Assembly: GCA_965249745.1 (NCBI GenBank)
Contig: OZ252252.1
Coordinates: forward strand, 1,922,001 to 1,986,000
Direction: 5' to 3'
Source: JANYHH01 sp965249745
GTDB taxonomy: Bacteria > Deinococcota > Deinococci > Deinococcales > JAAFIG01
Length of the DNA stretch: 64,000 nt
The position numbers and the translations under genes were made by a program. Positions 44,740-52,811 of the stretch are shown here, in pieces (position 1 is the first letter of the stretch; the number at the start of each line of letters is the position of its first letter). Under the pieces are notes generated by a model. The model was not told where the DNA came from. It ran no database searches and worked only from the letters and a program-made list of their open reading frames with translations.

Positions 44740-44743
<4 letters not shown>

Positions 44744-45387
44744 AGGTGTGCCTCCAGGGTTTTAAAAACAGTTTGGGTTGGAACGAACCACGCGCTGGCA
44801 GCCGTCTGATTCGTGCCTTCAAGGTAGCGCCGCACAACCTCGAACCCGAGTGCGTAACCCGCCCAGGTCGGAATACGCCGCGATGGGATTCCAAAGAACC
44901 AGCCGGTGTAATCGAGTGGAGCCTCAAACTCGAGCTTCGCCAACTCGAGCAACTCGTTCATGCGAGACGGGTCTTCGAGGGTCGCGTAGGGCGGAACCTG
45001 ACCGCCGCGAAATTCAAGCTCGAAATGTTGCGCCAGTCCTTCCCAGACGAACGCATCCGCCAGATTCTTGATGGCTCCGGGGTTGTGATACCTCGTGGCA
45101 TGATGCAGCTCGTGAGCGAGCGTGGCGGAAAACTCCGTCTCGAGATGATCCGCAAAACCGTTCGTCTCCGGCTCGAGCGAGATCAGGATCGTGTGTGCGG
45201 TGGGCGCGGTGCCGCCAACGCCTATGTTTGGGATAGTCGCCCAGGGATTACGCATGATCGCCACATCAATCCCTTCGAGGGGCAGTACCGCTTCGACCCG
45301 TGAAATGGTTTCTTTGGCGCAGCTCAGGAGGCGGTCACGGTATAGGTCAAGCTCACCGCCGCTGTTGAGTAGATGAAGGTTGACCAC
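44740..45387 (-). CDS. DUF2268 putative zinc metalloprotease
   Basis: A 215-residue protein with HELHHATRY (HExxH zinc site), followed about 20 residues later by VWEGLAQHFELEF (candidate third ligand Glu), the DUF2268 arrangement. The N-terminal VNLHLLNSGGELDLYRDRLL and central IDVAIMRNPWATIPNIGVGG match that family. There is no signal peptide. Why a peptidase-like gene is embedded between a dehydrogenase and a sugar isomerase is unclear; the ATGA overlap with the dehydrogenase argues for co-expression. Confidence 0.82.
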
Positions 45388-45402
45388 GTGATCTCTACAG
45401 CC

Positions 45403-46401
45403 TCACTTCTCAAACGCGCTATCGAAGGCTCTGGCGGACGGTTTGAAATCCAATCGCCTGCAGAAGGCGGCGCTCTCGGTCGCGCCGTGAACCCGGTCCA
45501 TGCGGCTGTCCTCCCATTCCACGCTGAGCGGACCTTCGTAGGCGATGTCGTTCAGCGCCACGATGATCTCTTCAAACTTGATATCGCCGCGCCCGACGCT
45601 GCGAAAATCCCAGTAGCGCCGCGAATCGCCAAAGTTGGTGTGCCCGCCGAACACGCCCGCCTCGCCGGACCCGTGACCCCACCAGACATCCTTCATGTGG
45701 ACGTGAAAGATGCGATCCGCGAAGCGGCGAATGAAGCCGACGTAATCCACGCCCTGATACCCGAGGTGGCTCGGGTCGTAATTGAATCCGAAGCGTCGGT
45801 GACCACCCAGCGCCTCGAGCGCTCGAGCGGCTGAAGCGGTGTCGAAGGCGATCTCGGTCGGGTGAACCTCGAGGGCGAAGTTCACGTTGCAGGCCTCAAA
45901 CACTTCTAAAATCGGATGCCAGCGTTTCGCAAAATCGGCGAAGCCCGCGTCCCAGTACGCTTGGCTGGTCGGCGGGAAGGCGTACAGGCTGTGCCAGATT
46001 GCGGAGCCAGTGAAGCCGTTCACGACCTTGACGCCCATTCGTTCGGCGGCTCGGGCGGTGTCCGCCATCTCGAGCGCGGCTCTAGCCCGCACGCCCTCGG
46101 GGTCGCCATCGCCCCAGACGTGCGCGGGCAGGATGGCTTGGTGGCGCTCGTCTATGCGGTCGCAGACGGCCTGACCAACCAGATGATTGGAAATCGCAAA
46201 GCAGGCCAGCCCGTGAGACTCTAGGAGGGCGCGTTTTTCGGTGACGTACTCGGGGTCTTTCAGCGCGGCTCCCACGTCGAAGTGATCGCCCCAACAGGCC
46301 AGCTCCAGCCCGTCGTACCCCATGTCCTTCGCCATCGGCGCGAGTTCTGAAAGCGGCAGATCAGCCCATTGTCCGGTGAATAAGGTAACCTCTCGAGCCA
46401 T
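45403..46401 (-). CDS. Sugar phosphate isomerase/epimerase-like TIM-barrel protein
   Basis: A 332-residue member of the xylose isomerase-like AP-endonuclease 2 superfamily. Metal-site blocks are FALEVHPTEIAFD, FGFNYDPSHLGYQGVDYVGF, IFHVHMKDVWWG and PLSVEWEDSRMDR. It is the first gene of the three-gene operon with DUF2268 and the Gfo/Idh/MocA dehydrogenase, a pairing typical of inositol or rare-sugar breakdown. GGAGAATTC precedes the ATG. The substrate cannot be stated. Confidence 0.9.
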   Translation of the reverse strand: MAREVTLFTGQWADLPLSELAPMAKDMGYDGLELACWGDHFDVGAALKDPEYVTEKRALLESHGLACFAISNHLVGQAVCDRIDERHQAILPAHVWGDGDPEGVRARAALEMADTARAAERMGVKVVNGFTGSAIWHSLYAFPPTSQAYWDAGFADFAKRWHPILEVFEACNVNFALEVHPTEIAFDTASAARALEALGGHRRFGFNYDPSHLGYQGVDYVGFIRRFADRIFHVHMKDVWWGHGSGEAGVFGGHTNFGDSRRYWDFRSVGRGDIKFEEIIVALNDIAYEGPLSVEWEDSRMDRVHGATESAAFCRRLDFKPSARAFDSAFEK

Positions 46402-46568
46402 GAATTCTCCTTTGACCTACCCGCTCAGACGATCCGCTGAGTGAACTGTATTGAGAACGTACCGCACCCGACAGCGCACTGGCAACACCCTCGCTTTCAC
46501 ATCGTCAGCGCCGCTCGCCTCGAGTCGCCCGATGACAGACCTGACAGACTGGTTTAGGATGCTGAGTC

Positions 46569-47753
46569 GTGCAGCGCCTCTTCTCGAGTCTCTCCCCGTA
46601 CTGGCGCGGCTCGCTGTACTACACGGCGTTTTGGTCCACGGTCGGGGTGTTCGCGCCGTTCGTAAACCTGCGCTGGCTCGAGATCGGCGTGACCCAGGGG
46701 CAGATCGGGTTTCTGTCGGCGTTCGGGCCGCTGATGGCGATGCTGCTGGCCCCGTTCGTTTCTAGACTGGCGGATCAGCGCGCTCTGCATCAGCCGCTCT
46801 TGGCGGTCGCGCTTTCCAGCACCGGACTGGCTTTTTTTCTACTCGGGTTCGCTCGAGACTTCAATGGCGTGTTGATTGGGAGTCTCGCCACGGCCATTAC
46901 GGGTTGCGCTTTTGGGCCGCTGGCGGACGGGTTGATCGCCCGCATGGCCAGCCATTACCGGCTCGAGTTCGGACGAATGCGACGCTGGGGCAGTCTGGCG
47001 TTCGCGGCGGCGAGTTTACTGTTCGGTTTTGTCTGGGCGGGACTGGGGTATGGAACCATGCTTTTCCTGGCGGGTGCGCTGCTGATCCTGTTCACGCCGG
47101 TCGCCTTCGCGCTGAAGCTGGAAGGCAATCAGGTTTTCGTGGAAGAATCAATTCCCGCTCGAGGGATTCAGCCGCCCGGCGTCTGGACGCCTGCGCTCTT
47201 GGTGCTGCTCGGGGTGAACCTGCTGATGGGCTTCGCGCTCGGGTTCGTCGGACCGTTCCTGGGCGTGCGAATGCAGAACTTGGGCGGCGGCGCGATTGCC
47301 GTCGGAGCCTTCTTTGCGATCTCCGCGCTGTGCGAGTTCCCCGCGATGCGCTTCGAGCGGCGCGTGGCAGCCCAAATTGGTGATGCGGGCGTGCTAATGA
47401 CCTCGAGTGGTCTGTTCGCGGTCACCTACCTGGGTTACGCGCTCGCGCCGAACGCGGGCGTGATGCTCGGGTTCGCGGTCTTGCAAGGCGCGGCCTTCGG
47501 GCTGTTCTTCGTGGCTTCGGTGCGAACGATAGATGCCAGAGCCGGGGCGCTTTTGGGAACCCTGCAAAGCTGGCGCAACGCGCTGATCGCGGGCGTCTCA
47601 CCGCTGATCGCCGGGCCGGTCGGCGGACTCGTGGCGCAAGGGATCGGCGTGAACTGGGTGTTCGTGCTGGCCGCTGTGTTCGCCGCTTGCTCGGCAGCGC
47701 TCGTCTGGGTGATGCGGCGGCAACTCGAGCCGGGCGCGGAGTCAAATCTATAA
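46569..47753 (+). CDS. Major facilitator superfamily transporter
   Basis: A 394-residue, 12-helix membrane protein of the MFS_1-like/nucleoside-symporter group. It opens SPYWRGSLYYTAFWSTVGVF, has the loop 2-3 motif SRLADQRALHQ and a central loop near residue 190. Helix 5 follows RLEFGRMRRWGSLAF, as in HsrA/YcaD-like proteins. The substrate is unknown. The start is the GTG at 46569: ATGACA/17 bp/TAGGAT ends 8 bases before it, consistent with leaderless translation. It is divergent from the isomerase operon. Confidence 0.88.
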   Translation: MQRLFSSLSPYWRGSLYYTAFWSTVGVFAPFVNLRWLEIGVTQGQIGFLSAFGPLMAMLLAPFVSRLADQRALHQPLLAVALSSTGLAFFLLGFARDFNGVLIGSLATAITGCAFGPLADGLIARMASHYRLEFGRMRRWGSLAFAAASLLFGFVWAGLGYGTMLFLAGALLILFTPVAFALKLEGNQVFVEESIPARGIQPPGVWTPALLVLLGVNLLMGFALGFVGPFLGVRMQNLGGGAIAVGAFFAISALCEFPAMRFERRVAAQIGDAGVLMTSSGLFAVTYLGYALAPNAGVMLGFAVLQGAAFGLFFVASVRTIDARAGALLGTLQSWRNALIAGVSPLIAGPVGGLVAQGIGVNWVFVLAAVFAACSAALVWVMRRQLEPGAESNL

Positions 47754-47936
47754 GCTCTGACGGAGAGTTGCGCGGATCGCTGTCTCGAGCTGCGGCGGGC
47801 GAGTCATGTGCGGTGTGTGGCAGGCTCGAGTTGCCGCAACGTTCCAGGCTGTCTCGAGAATGGTAGGTGCTGCGGGGTGAAATGCAATCAACCTCGAAAG
47901 CAACGTCGTGCTTGCCACCTCGAGACGCTACAACTG

Positions 47937-47965
47937 CTGTCAACCCGGCGCACGTCTGTTACACT
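47937..47965 (+). promoter_or_regulatory. Leaderless promoter of ruvC
   Basis: -35 CTGTCA (47937-47942), a 17-bp spacer and -10 TACACT (47960-47965). The predicted start at about 47972 abuts the GTG at 47973, leaving no 5' leader. Confidence 0.7.
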
Positions 47966-47972
47966 CAAAAGC

Positions 47973-48476
47973 GTGGTGGTCGTCGGCATTGATCCTGGGT
48001 TAGCCAATCTCGGCATCGGTGTCGTGCGCGAGGAGGGCAAGACGCCCGTGTTCCTGTACACCGACCTGATTCGCACCAGCACCGAAACGCCGCACCCACA
48101 GCGCTTGGCGCTCTTGTATAAAGCCGTCAGGGGCGTCATGGAGCTTCACCGCCCGGACGCACTCAGCATTGAAGCACAATACTTTCATCAGCAACCCGGC
48201 ACGGCCTTCAAGGTCGGCGAGGCGGTCGGCGTGGTCATGCTGGCCTGCGCTCAACTGGAAGTTCCCGTTTTTGAGTACGGCCCAATGGAAGTCAAGCAAG
48301 CCTTGGTTGGCACGGGTCAGGCCAGCAAAGAGCAAATTATTTTTATGGTCCGCGCCACGCTGCAACTGAAAACCATGCCCGCCTCGAGTCACAGTGCCGA
48401 CGCGCTGGCCCTGGCTTTGACGCACTTAGCCAACCGCCGCGTGCGCGACTTCGCAGGTCTCTCGAGGCGACGGTGA
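47973..48476 (+). CDS. ruvC: Crossover junction endodeoxyribonuclease RuvC
   Basis: The Holliday-junction resolvase that cuts four-way DNA with RuvAB during recombinational repair. About 167 residues, normal size. The acidic active site is seen as VVGIDPGLANLG (Asp), LSIEAQYFHQQPGT (Glu) and SSHSADALALALTH. In the last motif His precedes Asp by three residues, as in Thermus thermophilus RuvC rather than the Asp-Asp of E. coli. The start at the GTG 47973 fits the promoter; the frame stays open to 47808, but that part has no similarity. No ruvA or ruvB is adjacent. Confidence 0.93.
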   Translation: MVVVGIDPGLANLGIGVVREEGKTPVFLYTDLIRTSTETPHPQRLALLYKAVRGVMELHRPDALSIEAQYFHQQPGTAFKVGEAVGVVMLACAQLEVPVFEYGPMEVKQALVGTGQASKEQIIFMVRATLQLKTMPASSHSADALALALTHLANRRVRDFAGLSRRR

Positions 48477-48534
48477 GCGCCCAACTGGAGCGGGTGGCGG
48501 TCGGTTTGACCCTTCGAGCCATCGTGGGCCTCCT

Positions 48535-49212
48535 GTGAGCTTTCCCGCGCTGTTCGCTCTGGCGCTGGCTCCGGCGCTGTTCTGGTTCTGGTTCTTCGCT
48601 CGGCGCGACCGCCACCCGGAACCGACTTGGTTGCTGGTGCGGACCTTCGTCTGGGGCGGCGCGATGGTAGTTCCGGCGGCGCTCTTGGAGGCGGGCATAG
48701 ATCAGGCCTTCGGCGCGACCGTTATGTTCGCCTGCGTTGGGCTGATCGAGGAACTCTGCAAGCTGATCGCCGCCAGCAGCATTCTGAAAAATCGGGAGTT
48801 TGACGAACCCGTGGACGGTTTGATTTACGCGACCGCTGCTGCCCTGGGGTTTGCCACCCTAGAAAACGCCTTTTACATGCTTCAGGGCGGTGCGGGCTTG
48901 ATTCTCCTGCGCGGTCCGATCTCGACGCTCGGGCATATTCTGTTCTCGGTCACTTGGGGGTACGCGCTGAGCCTGCGACGCTTCTCGAATCGGCGCTTCG
49001 TGGTGAGGCGGGCGTTGTTGCTTGCGGCGGGTCTGCACACGCTCTTCAACTTTTTGTTGCTGGGCGCGGGCGGCGGTTCTAACCTCGAGTGGCTGCTCTT
49101 GCCGTTTCTGGGATTGATGGTGCTGATGTGGCGTTTGACGAGCCGCTACTACCGCGATGCGACCGCCATGCCGCCGTCCACCTTCAGAGCCACGGAAACC
49201 TCCCTGGAATGA
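48535..49212 (+). CDS. PrsW-family intramembrane metalloprotease
   Basis: A 225-residue membrane protein with about seven helices. PrsW signatures are GLIEELCKLIAAS (EE-K motif), EFDEPVDGLIYATAAALGFA then TLEN, and single His residues in STLGHILFSVTWG and GLHTLFNFLL. Family members cleave membrane-bound anti-sigma factors or are CAAX-like proteases. No sigma/anti-sigma gene is adjacent. The start is the GTG at 48535, 58 bases after ruvC, so co-transcription is likely. Confidence 0.87.
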   Translation: MSFPALFALALAPALFWFWFFARRDRHPEPTWLLVRTFVWGGAMVVPAALLEAGIDQAFGATVMFACVGLIEELCKLIAASSILKNREFDEPVDGLIYATAAALGFATLENAFYMLQGGAGLILLRGPISTLGHILFSVTWGYALSLRRFSNRRFVVRRALLLAAGLHTLFNFLLLGAGGGSNLEWLLLPFLGLMVLMWRLTSRYYRDATAMPPSTFRATETSLE

Positions 49213-49250
49213 AAGCTCAGCTCCTGTAGCTTGTGAATCCCGTGAATTCG

Positions 49251-49739
49251 ATGCCCGAAGACCAGACGGCCGACCCTTACCTGTGGCCCGAGGAGGTCAT
49301 GGGTCAGCGGGCGCTGGAATTGGGTGCGGACCCAGAACGCGACGACCCTGGCGGCGCTCGAGGACGAGGGTTTCGTGGAGTTGCAGGCTCGCTTGCTGGC
49401 CACTTTCAACCCCGAGGCTCGGATTCCCGGCATCGCCAAGCGCGGCGAGTTTGTGTACAACCTGTGGACGGATGCCGCTAACCCGCGCGGGCTGTGGCGG
49501 CGCACGACCCTCGATTCGTACCAGGTGGCACAACCCGATTGGGAAACCGTGCTGGACTTGGACGCGCTCGGGGCAGAGGAGGGGGTTCCCTGAGTGCGCG
49601 AATGCTCGAGGCGGGGCAGGAGGTGCTGCTCTATGAAAATATTGAGGGTGGTTACGCCGGGGCCGCCGACAACGCGCAGCGGCCGCAGATGAGTGCGCTG
49701 GCGTATCAGTTCTTGAAGCGCCACCTCGAGTCATACTGA
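49251..49739 (+). pseudogene. Prolyl oligopeptidase-family gene with frameshift and large internal deletion
   Basis: Frame one encodes MPEDQTADPYLWPEEVMGQR ALE. An extra base near 49320 then shifts to a frame reading VRTQNATTLAALEDEGFVEL to LDLDALGAEEGVP (49324-49590), the start of S9 prolyl oligopeptidases. Immediately after it, in another frame, comes ARMLEAGQEVLLYENIEGGY and ADNAQRPQMSALAYQFLKRH, the C-terminal His-loop end of the same family. About 500 or more central residues, including the Ser and Asp of the triad, are missing. Confidence 0.85.
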
Positions 49740-49869
49740 TAACGGCCTGATTCGGCTAACTCACGTATGCGTCGCAGAAGCTTTGTACTGCGACGCATGA
49801 TTACCCTGAAGTTACCGAACTCAGTAATTTGGTTGAAGCGTGGCGTGTGCCGACCCCCGAGCCGCAGGG

Positions 49870-50529
49870 CTAGTCTGGCAGTAAAGCCTGAAATTCACGC
49901 AGACCCACGCCCACCAGCGTCTCGAGCCGCGTCACGTCCACCGGAAACTCGAGGCTGCTGGTGACTTGATTGGGAATCACGACGCAGGCCAGACCCGCCG
50001 CGAGGGCCGCCTTGGAGCCGTTCGGCGAATCCTCGATTGCTACGGCTTCGTTGGCGTTCACGCCCAGCTTCTCCAGAGCGACCCGGTACAGCGCCGGATC
50101 GGGTTTGACGCGCAGCACGTCATCTTTTGTGGCAGTCGCCTGGAAGAAGCGCATCACGCCCAGTTTCTCCGACCAACTCGTAACCCACTCGCGGCTGCTC
50201 GAGGAGGCGATGGCCAGCTTCAACCCGGCCGCGCTCGCCGTTTCCAGCAGGTCTTCCACGCCCGGTAAGAGCACCGCGGCCGTGATCGCCGCCTTGACCC
50301 TGGCGTGGTGTTTCACGGCAATCTGTTCCTGCTCGAGCGCTCGCCCGATGCGCCCCTCGAGGTCGTGCCATGGGTCGAAACCGCCCCAGGTTCCAATCCC
50401 GCGCCCCCAGTCGCTCAACGCCAACTCAGCGCCGTGATCGCGGTAGATCGCTTGCCAGGATTCAAACTCTGGGGTTTCGGTGTCCAGCATCGTGCCGTCG
50501 AAATCAAAAATCAGTGCGCGCAGAGCCAT
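49870..50529 (-). CDS. HAD-superfamily phosphatase, beta-phosphoglucomutase-like
   Basis: A 219-residue haloacid dehalogenase-type hydrolase. Motif I is LIFDFDGTMLDTE (nucleophile and acid Asp), motif II is IASSSS, the motif III Lys is in RVKPDPALY and motif IV is AIEDSPNGSKAA. The four-helix cap of subfamily I lies between. It is likely a sugar-phosphate phosphatase or mutase. It ends 24 bases from the racemase gene in the same direction. The ATG is preceded by CTCCAGGT and an extended TGTAAGCT, perhaps leaderless. Confidence 0.9.
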   Translation of the reverse strand: MALRALIFDFDGTMLDTETPEFESWQAIYRDHGAELALSDWGRGIGTWGGFDPWHDLEGRIGRALEQEQIAVKHHARVKAAITAAVLLPGVEDLLETASAAGLKLAIASSSSREWVTSWSEKLGVMRFFQATATKDDVLRVKPDPALYRVALEKLGVNANEAVAIEDSPNGSKAALAAGLACVVIPNQVTSSLEFPVDVTRLETLVGVGLREFQALLPD

Positions 50530-50553
50530 ACCTGGAGCTTACAGGGAGTTGTG

Positions 50554-51669
50554 TCATTTGATTGTCTCCGCCTGGATAGTCTCCGAACTGAGCGTCGCCG
50601 TTTTCAAACGAGGAGCGTTCAGCGTCACGCCAATCCCAGATCCAAGTGGCACGGGCATCAGGCCGTCTTTTGCCTCGAGCGGTTCGTTGATGATGTCGTG
50701 CGCGAAGTAGCGACTGGCGGAGGAGGTATCGCCCGGCTTGCTGAAATTGGACAGCGTGGATAGGTGGATGTTATGCGCTCGGCCGATACCGCTCTCGTGC
50801 ATTCCGCCGCACCAGACGGGCGCGCCAAAGGCGGCGGCGACATCGTGAACCCGGCGCGCCTCGAGGTGACCGCCGACCCGTCCGACCTTGAGGTTGATGA
50901 CTCGCGCCGCGCCAATACTCAGGGCTTTCCGGGCGTCCTCCGGCGAGAGGATGCTCTCGTCCAGACAGATCGGGGTTCTGAGCTGCGCCTGCAACGCGGC
51001 GTGATCCAGCAGGTCATCGAAAGCCAGTGGTTGCTCGAGGTAGTCCAGGTTGAAAGCGTCCAACGTGTGCAGCAGGTTCAGGTCAGCCAAGCGGTAGGCG
51101 CTGTTGGCGTCCACGGTTAGGTGCGCCTCCGGGAACGCCTCGCGGACCGCTCGCACCACACGAAGGTCGTGACCGGGTTTGATTTTCAACTTGACCCGTT
51201 TGTACCCCGCTGCGAGTGCCGCCCCGGTTTGCGCCACGGTGGTTTCCGGGCTGGCAATCCCGAGGCTGACGCCGACCTCCACGGAGCGCGCCTGCCCGCC
51301 CAGCAGCGTCCAGAGCGGCAAGCGTAGAGATTTCGCCCAGCAGTCCCAGAAGGCCATCTCGAGCATGGCTTTAGCCATGCGGTTGCCGCGCCAGATTATC
51401 AATTCATCCGCCAGCATCTGCGGATTGGCAAACTCGCGTCCGAGCACCTGGGGCAGCAGGGTATCGCGCAAGAACCCGAGCGCCCCGACGATCGTTTCCT
51501 CGCGGTACTCCGGTGTTGGGTCCATGACGCCCTCGGCGTACCCCTCCAGGCCATCGGCGCGTAGGGTCAGCAGTGGGAAGATCTTGTCGGTGATCGTCGC
51601 GTTGGAGAACTCGAAGGGCTGTAAGAGCGGCAGGCGCACGACACGGATTTCAACTTGCTCGAGCTTCAT
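50554..51669 (-). CDS. N-succinylamino acid racemase / o-succinylbenzoate synthase family enzyme
   Basis: A 371-residue enolase-superfamily enzyme. The catalytic Lys pair is in YKRVKLKIKPG. Metal ligands are in LTVDANSAY (Asp), YLEQPLAFDDL (Glu) and PICLDESI (Asp), and the second base is in INLKVGRVGGHLEA. GNRMAKAMLEMAFWD and GGMHESGIGRAHNIHL are as in the Deinococcus N-acylamino acid racemase. Because a futalosine-pathway gene is in the same window, o-succinylbenzoate synthesis is probably not needed and racemase activity is more likely. It follows the RpiR gene on the minus strand. Confidence 0.9.
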   Translation of the reverse strand: MKLEQVEIRVVRLPLLQPFEFSNATITDKIFPLLTLRADGLEGYAEGVMDPTPEYREETIVGALGFLRDTLLPQVLGREFANPQMLADELIIWRGNRMAKAMLEMAFWDCWAKSLRLPLWTLLGGQARSVEVGVSLGIASPETTVAQTGAALAAGYKRVKLKIKPGHDLRVVRAVREAFPEAHLTVDANSAYRLADLNLLHTLDAFNLDYLEQPLAFDDLLDHAALQAQLRTPICLDESILSPEDARKALSIGAARVINLKVGRVGGHLEARRVHDVAAAFGAPVWCGGMHESGIGRAHNIHLSTLSNFSKPGDTSSASRYFAHDIINEPLEAKDGLMPVPLGSGIGVTLNAPRLKTATLSSETIQAETIK

Positions 51670-51689
51670 GGGACTCCTGGAATGAAAAG

Positions 51690-51786
51690 TGCTGAAGGTA
51701 CGGCCGCCCGGTTCACTCGAGACTGGTCGGCTCGAAATGAATGGCTTCGAGCCTGATTCACTCGAGACGAGTGCGCCCGAACAGGT
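51690..51786. other. Spacer with degenerate TTCACTCGAGAC repeats
   Basis: GGTTCACTCGAGACTGG, GATTCACTCGAGACGAG and GGTTTACTCGAAAAC occur in order at roughly 45-60 base intervals between the RpiR gene and the racemase gene. No hairpin with a T-run and no gene is apparent. Confidence 0.4.
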
Positions 51787-52596
51787 TTACTCGAAAACAT
51801 CGAATTCCTCGAACACGCCTTCCATCTCTTGCCGCCGAGACCCGTCGCTCCGCTGCGCGGTTCCGATCACCAACAGATGCGCCAGGCTGGACATCAGCCC
51901 CGACGCGCCGTATTGATGGACGGCTTGGGTGGGCACGCGCAGGACATGGCTGGCCAGCGGGACGAGCGGCGACCCGCCGTTATCGGTCACCAGTAACACG
52001 GCCGCGCCTCGAGCGTGCAGGGCAGTCGCCAGGCGCGTGCTCGAGCGGGCGTAGCGGCTGGTGGCGAAGATCAGGGCGGCATCGTCTGAGCCGACCTCGA
52101 GCAGGATCTCGGGGCTGAACAGGGCGCTCGGGTCCAAGAGGCGCACGTCCGGGCGCACGCCCGAAAGGAGTTCCTGGGTCAGCACCGCATGACCTCGGTT
52201 GGAGCGCGACCCGAGCGTCCAGACGCGTCGCGCCGTCGCCAGCTTGTCGCAGACGAGATCCAAGAGCGCATCCGAGGTGCGACTGAGGTCTTCGAGGTTT
52301 TGTTTCTCGCGCTGCCAGTACGCGGCGTACACCCCTTCGCGGGTGTCCGGCACGGATGGGGCTTGCTGTTCGCGCCGTTCGCGGCGCAGCTCGCGGCGCA
52401 GGTCCGGGTAGCCTTCAAACCCGAGACGCTGGGCAAAGCGGGTGATGCTCGAGGCACTGATCTCGAGTTGTGTGGCGAGTTCGGCTCCGGTCAGCAGCGG
52501 GGCTTCCTCCAAATGAGCCAGCAGGTACGCGGCGACTTGCGCGTCCGACGGCGAGAAATCGGCGGTGTTGTGGTCTATCCGTTCGCGCAGGTTCAT
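51787..52596 (-). CDS. RpiR-family transcriptional regulator
   Basis: A 269-residue regulator. The N-terminal HTH_6 domain reads NLRERIDHNTADFSPSDAQV and SASSITRFAQRLGFEGYPDL. The C-terminal SIS domain (RRVWTLGSRSNRGHAVLTQE, DAALIFATSRYARSSTRLAT, AVLLVTDNGGSPL) binds a phosphosugar such as a MurNAc or glucosamine phosphate. It is divergent from the peptide importer. Two matching 13-bp dyads in the shared control region are probably its operators. The ATG at 52596 is preferred over an in-frame ATG at 52689 because the extra 31 residues do not look like protein and would cover the operators. Confidence 0.88.
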   Translation of the reverse strand: MNLRERIDHNTADFSPSDAQVAAYLLAHLEEAPLLTGAELATQLEISASSITRFAQRLGFEGYPDLRRELRRERREQQAPSVPDTREGVYAAYWQREKQNLEDLSRTSDALLDLVCDKLATARRVWTLGSRSNRGHAVLTQELLSGVRPDVRLLDPSALFSPEILLEVGSDDAALIFATSRYARSSTRLATALHARGAAVLLVTDNGGSPLVPLASHVLRVPTQAVHQYGASGLMSSLAHLLVIGTAQRSDGSRRQEMEGVFEEFDVFE

Positions 52597-52683
52597 GGCG
52601 GGCGTCCGATCTTGAAGAGGGATGTCAGGCGGGGCAGTAGGTTCCCAGCATCCTATCGGGACTCTGGGTGACGAGGATTCACA

Positions 52684-52732
52684 TTGCAATAAATCTTGTA
52701 AGATGTTACGCTAATCTAGCAAGATAAATTGC
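52684..52732 (+). promoter_or_regulatory. Peptide-importer promoter with paired operators
   Basis: -35 TTGCAA (52684-52689), a 17-bp spacer and -10 TACGCT (52707-52712). AATCTTGTAAGAT (52692-52704) lies in the spacer and AATCTAGCAAGAT (52713-52725) just after the -10 box; they are 21 bp apart, two helical turns. Outer GCAAT (52686) and ATTGC (52728) arms make the whole block a larger dyad. The probable repressor is the adjacent RpiR protein. Confidence 0.65.
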
Positions 52733-52811
52733 TGTTGGGTCAAGCGAACGAATGACGACTGCGTGTGAATCGCTCGTGCGTCGGTTAGTCAACGTTTTCA
52801 GAGGAGAACCT

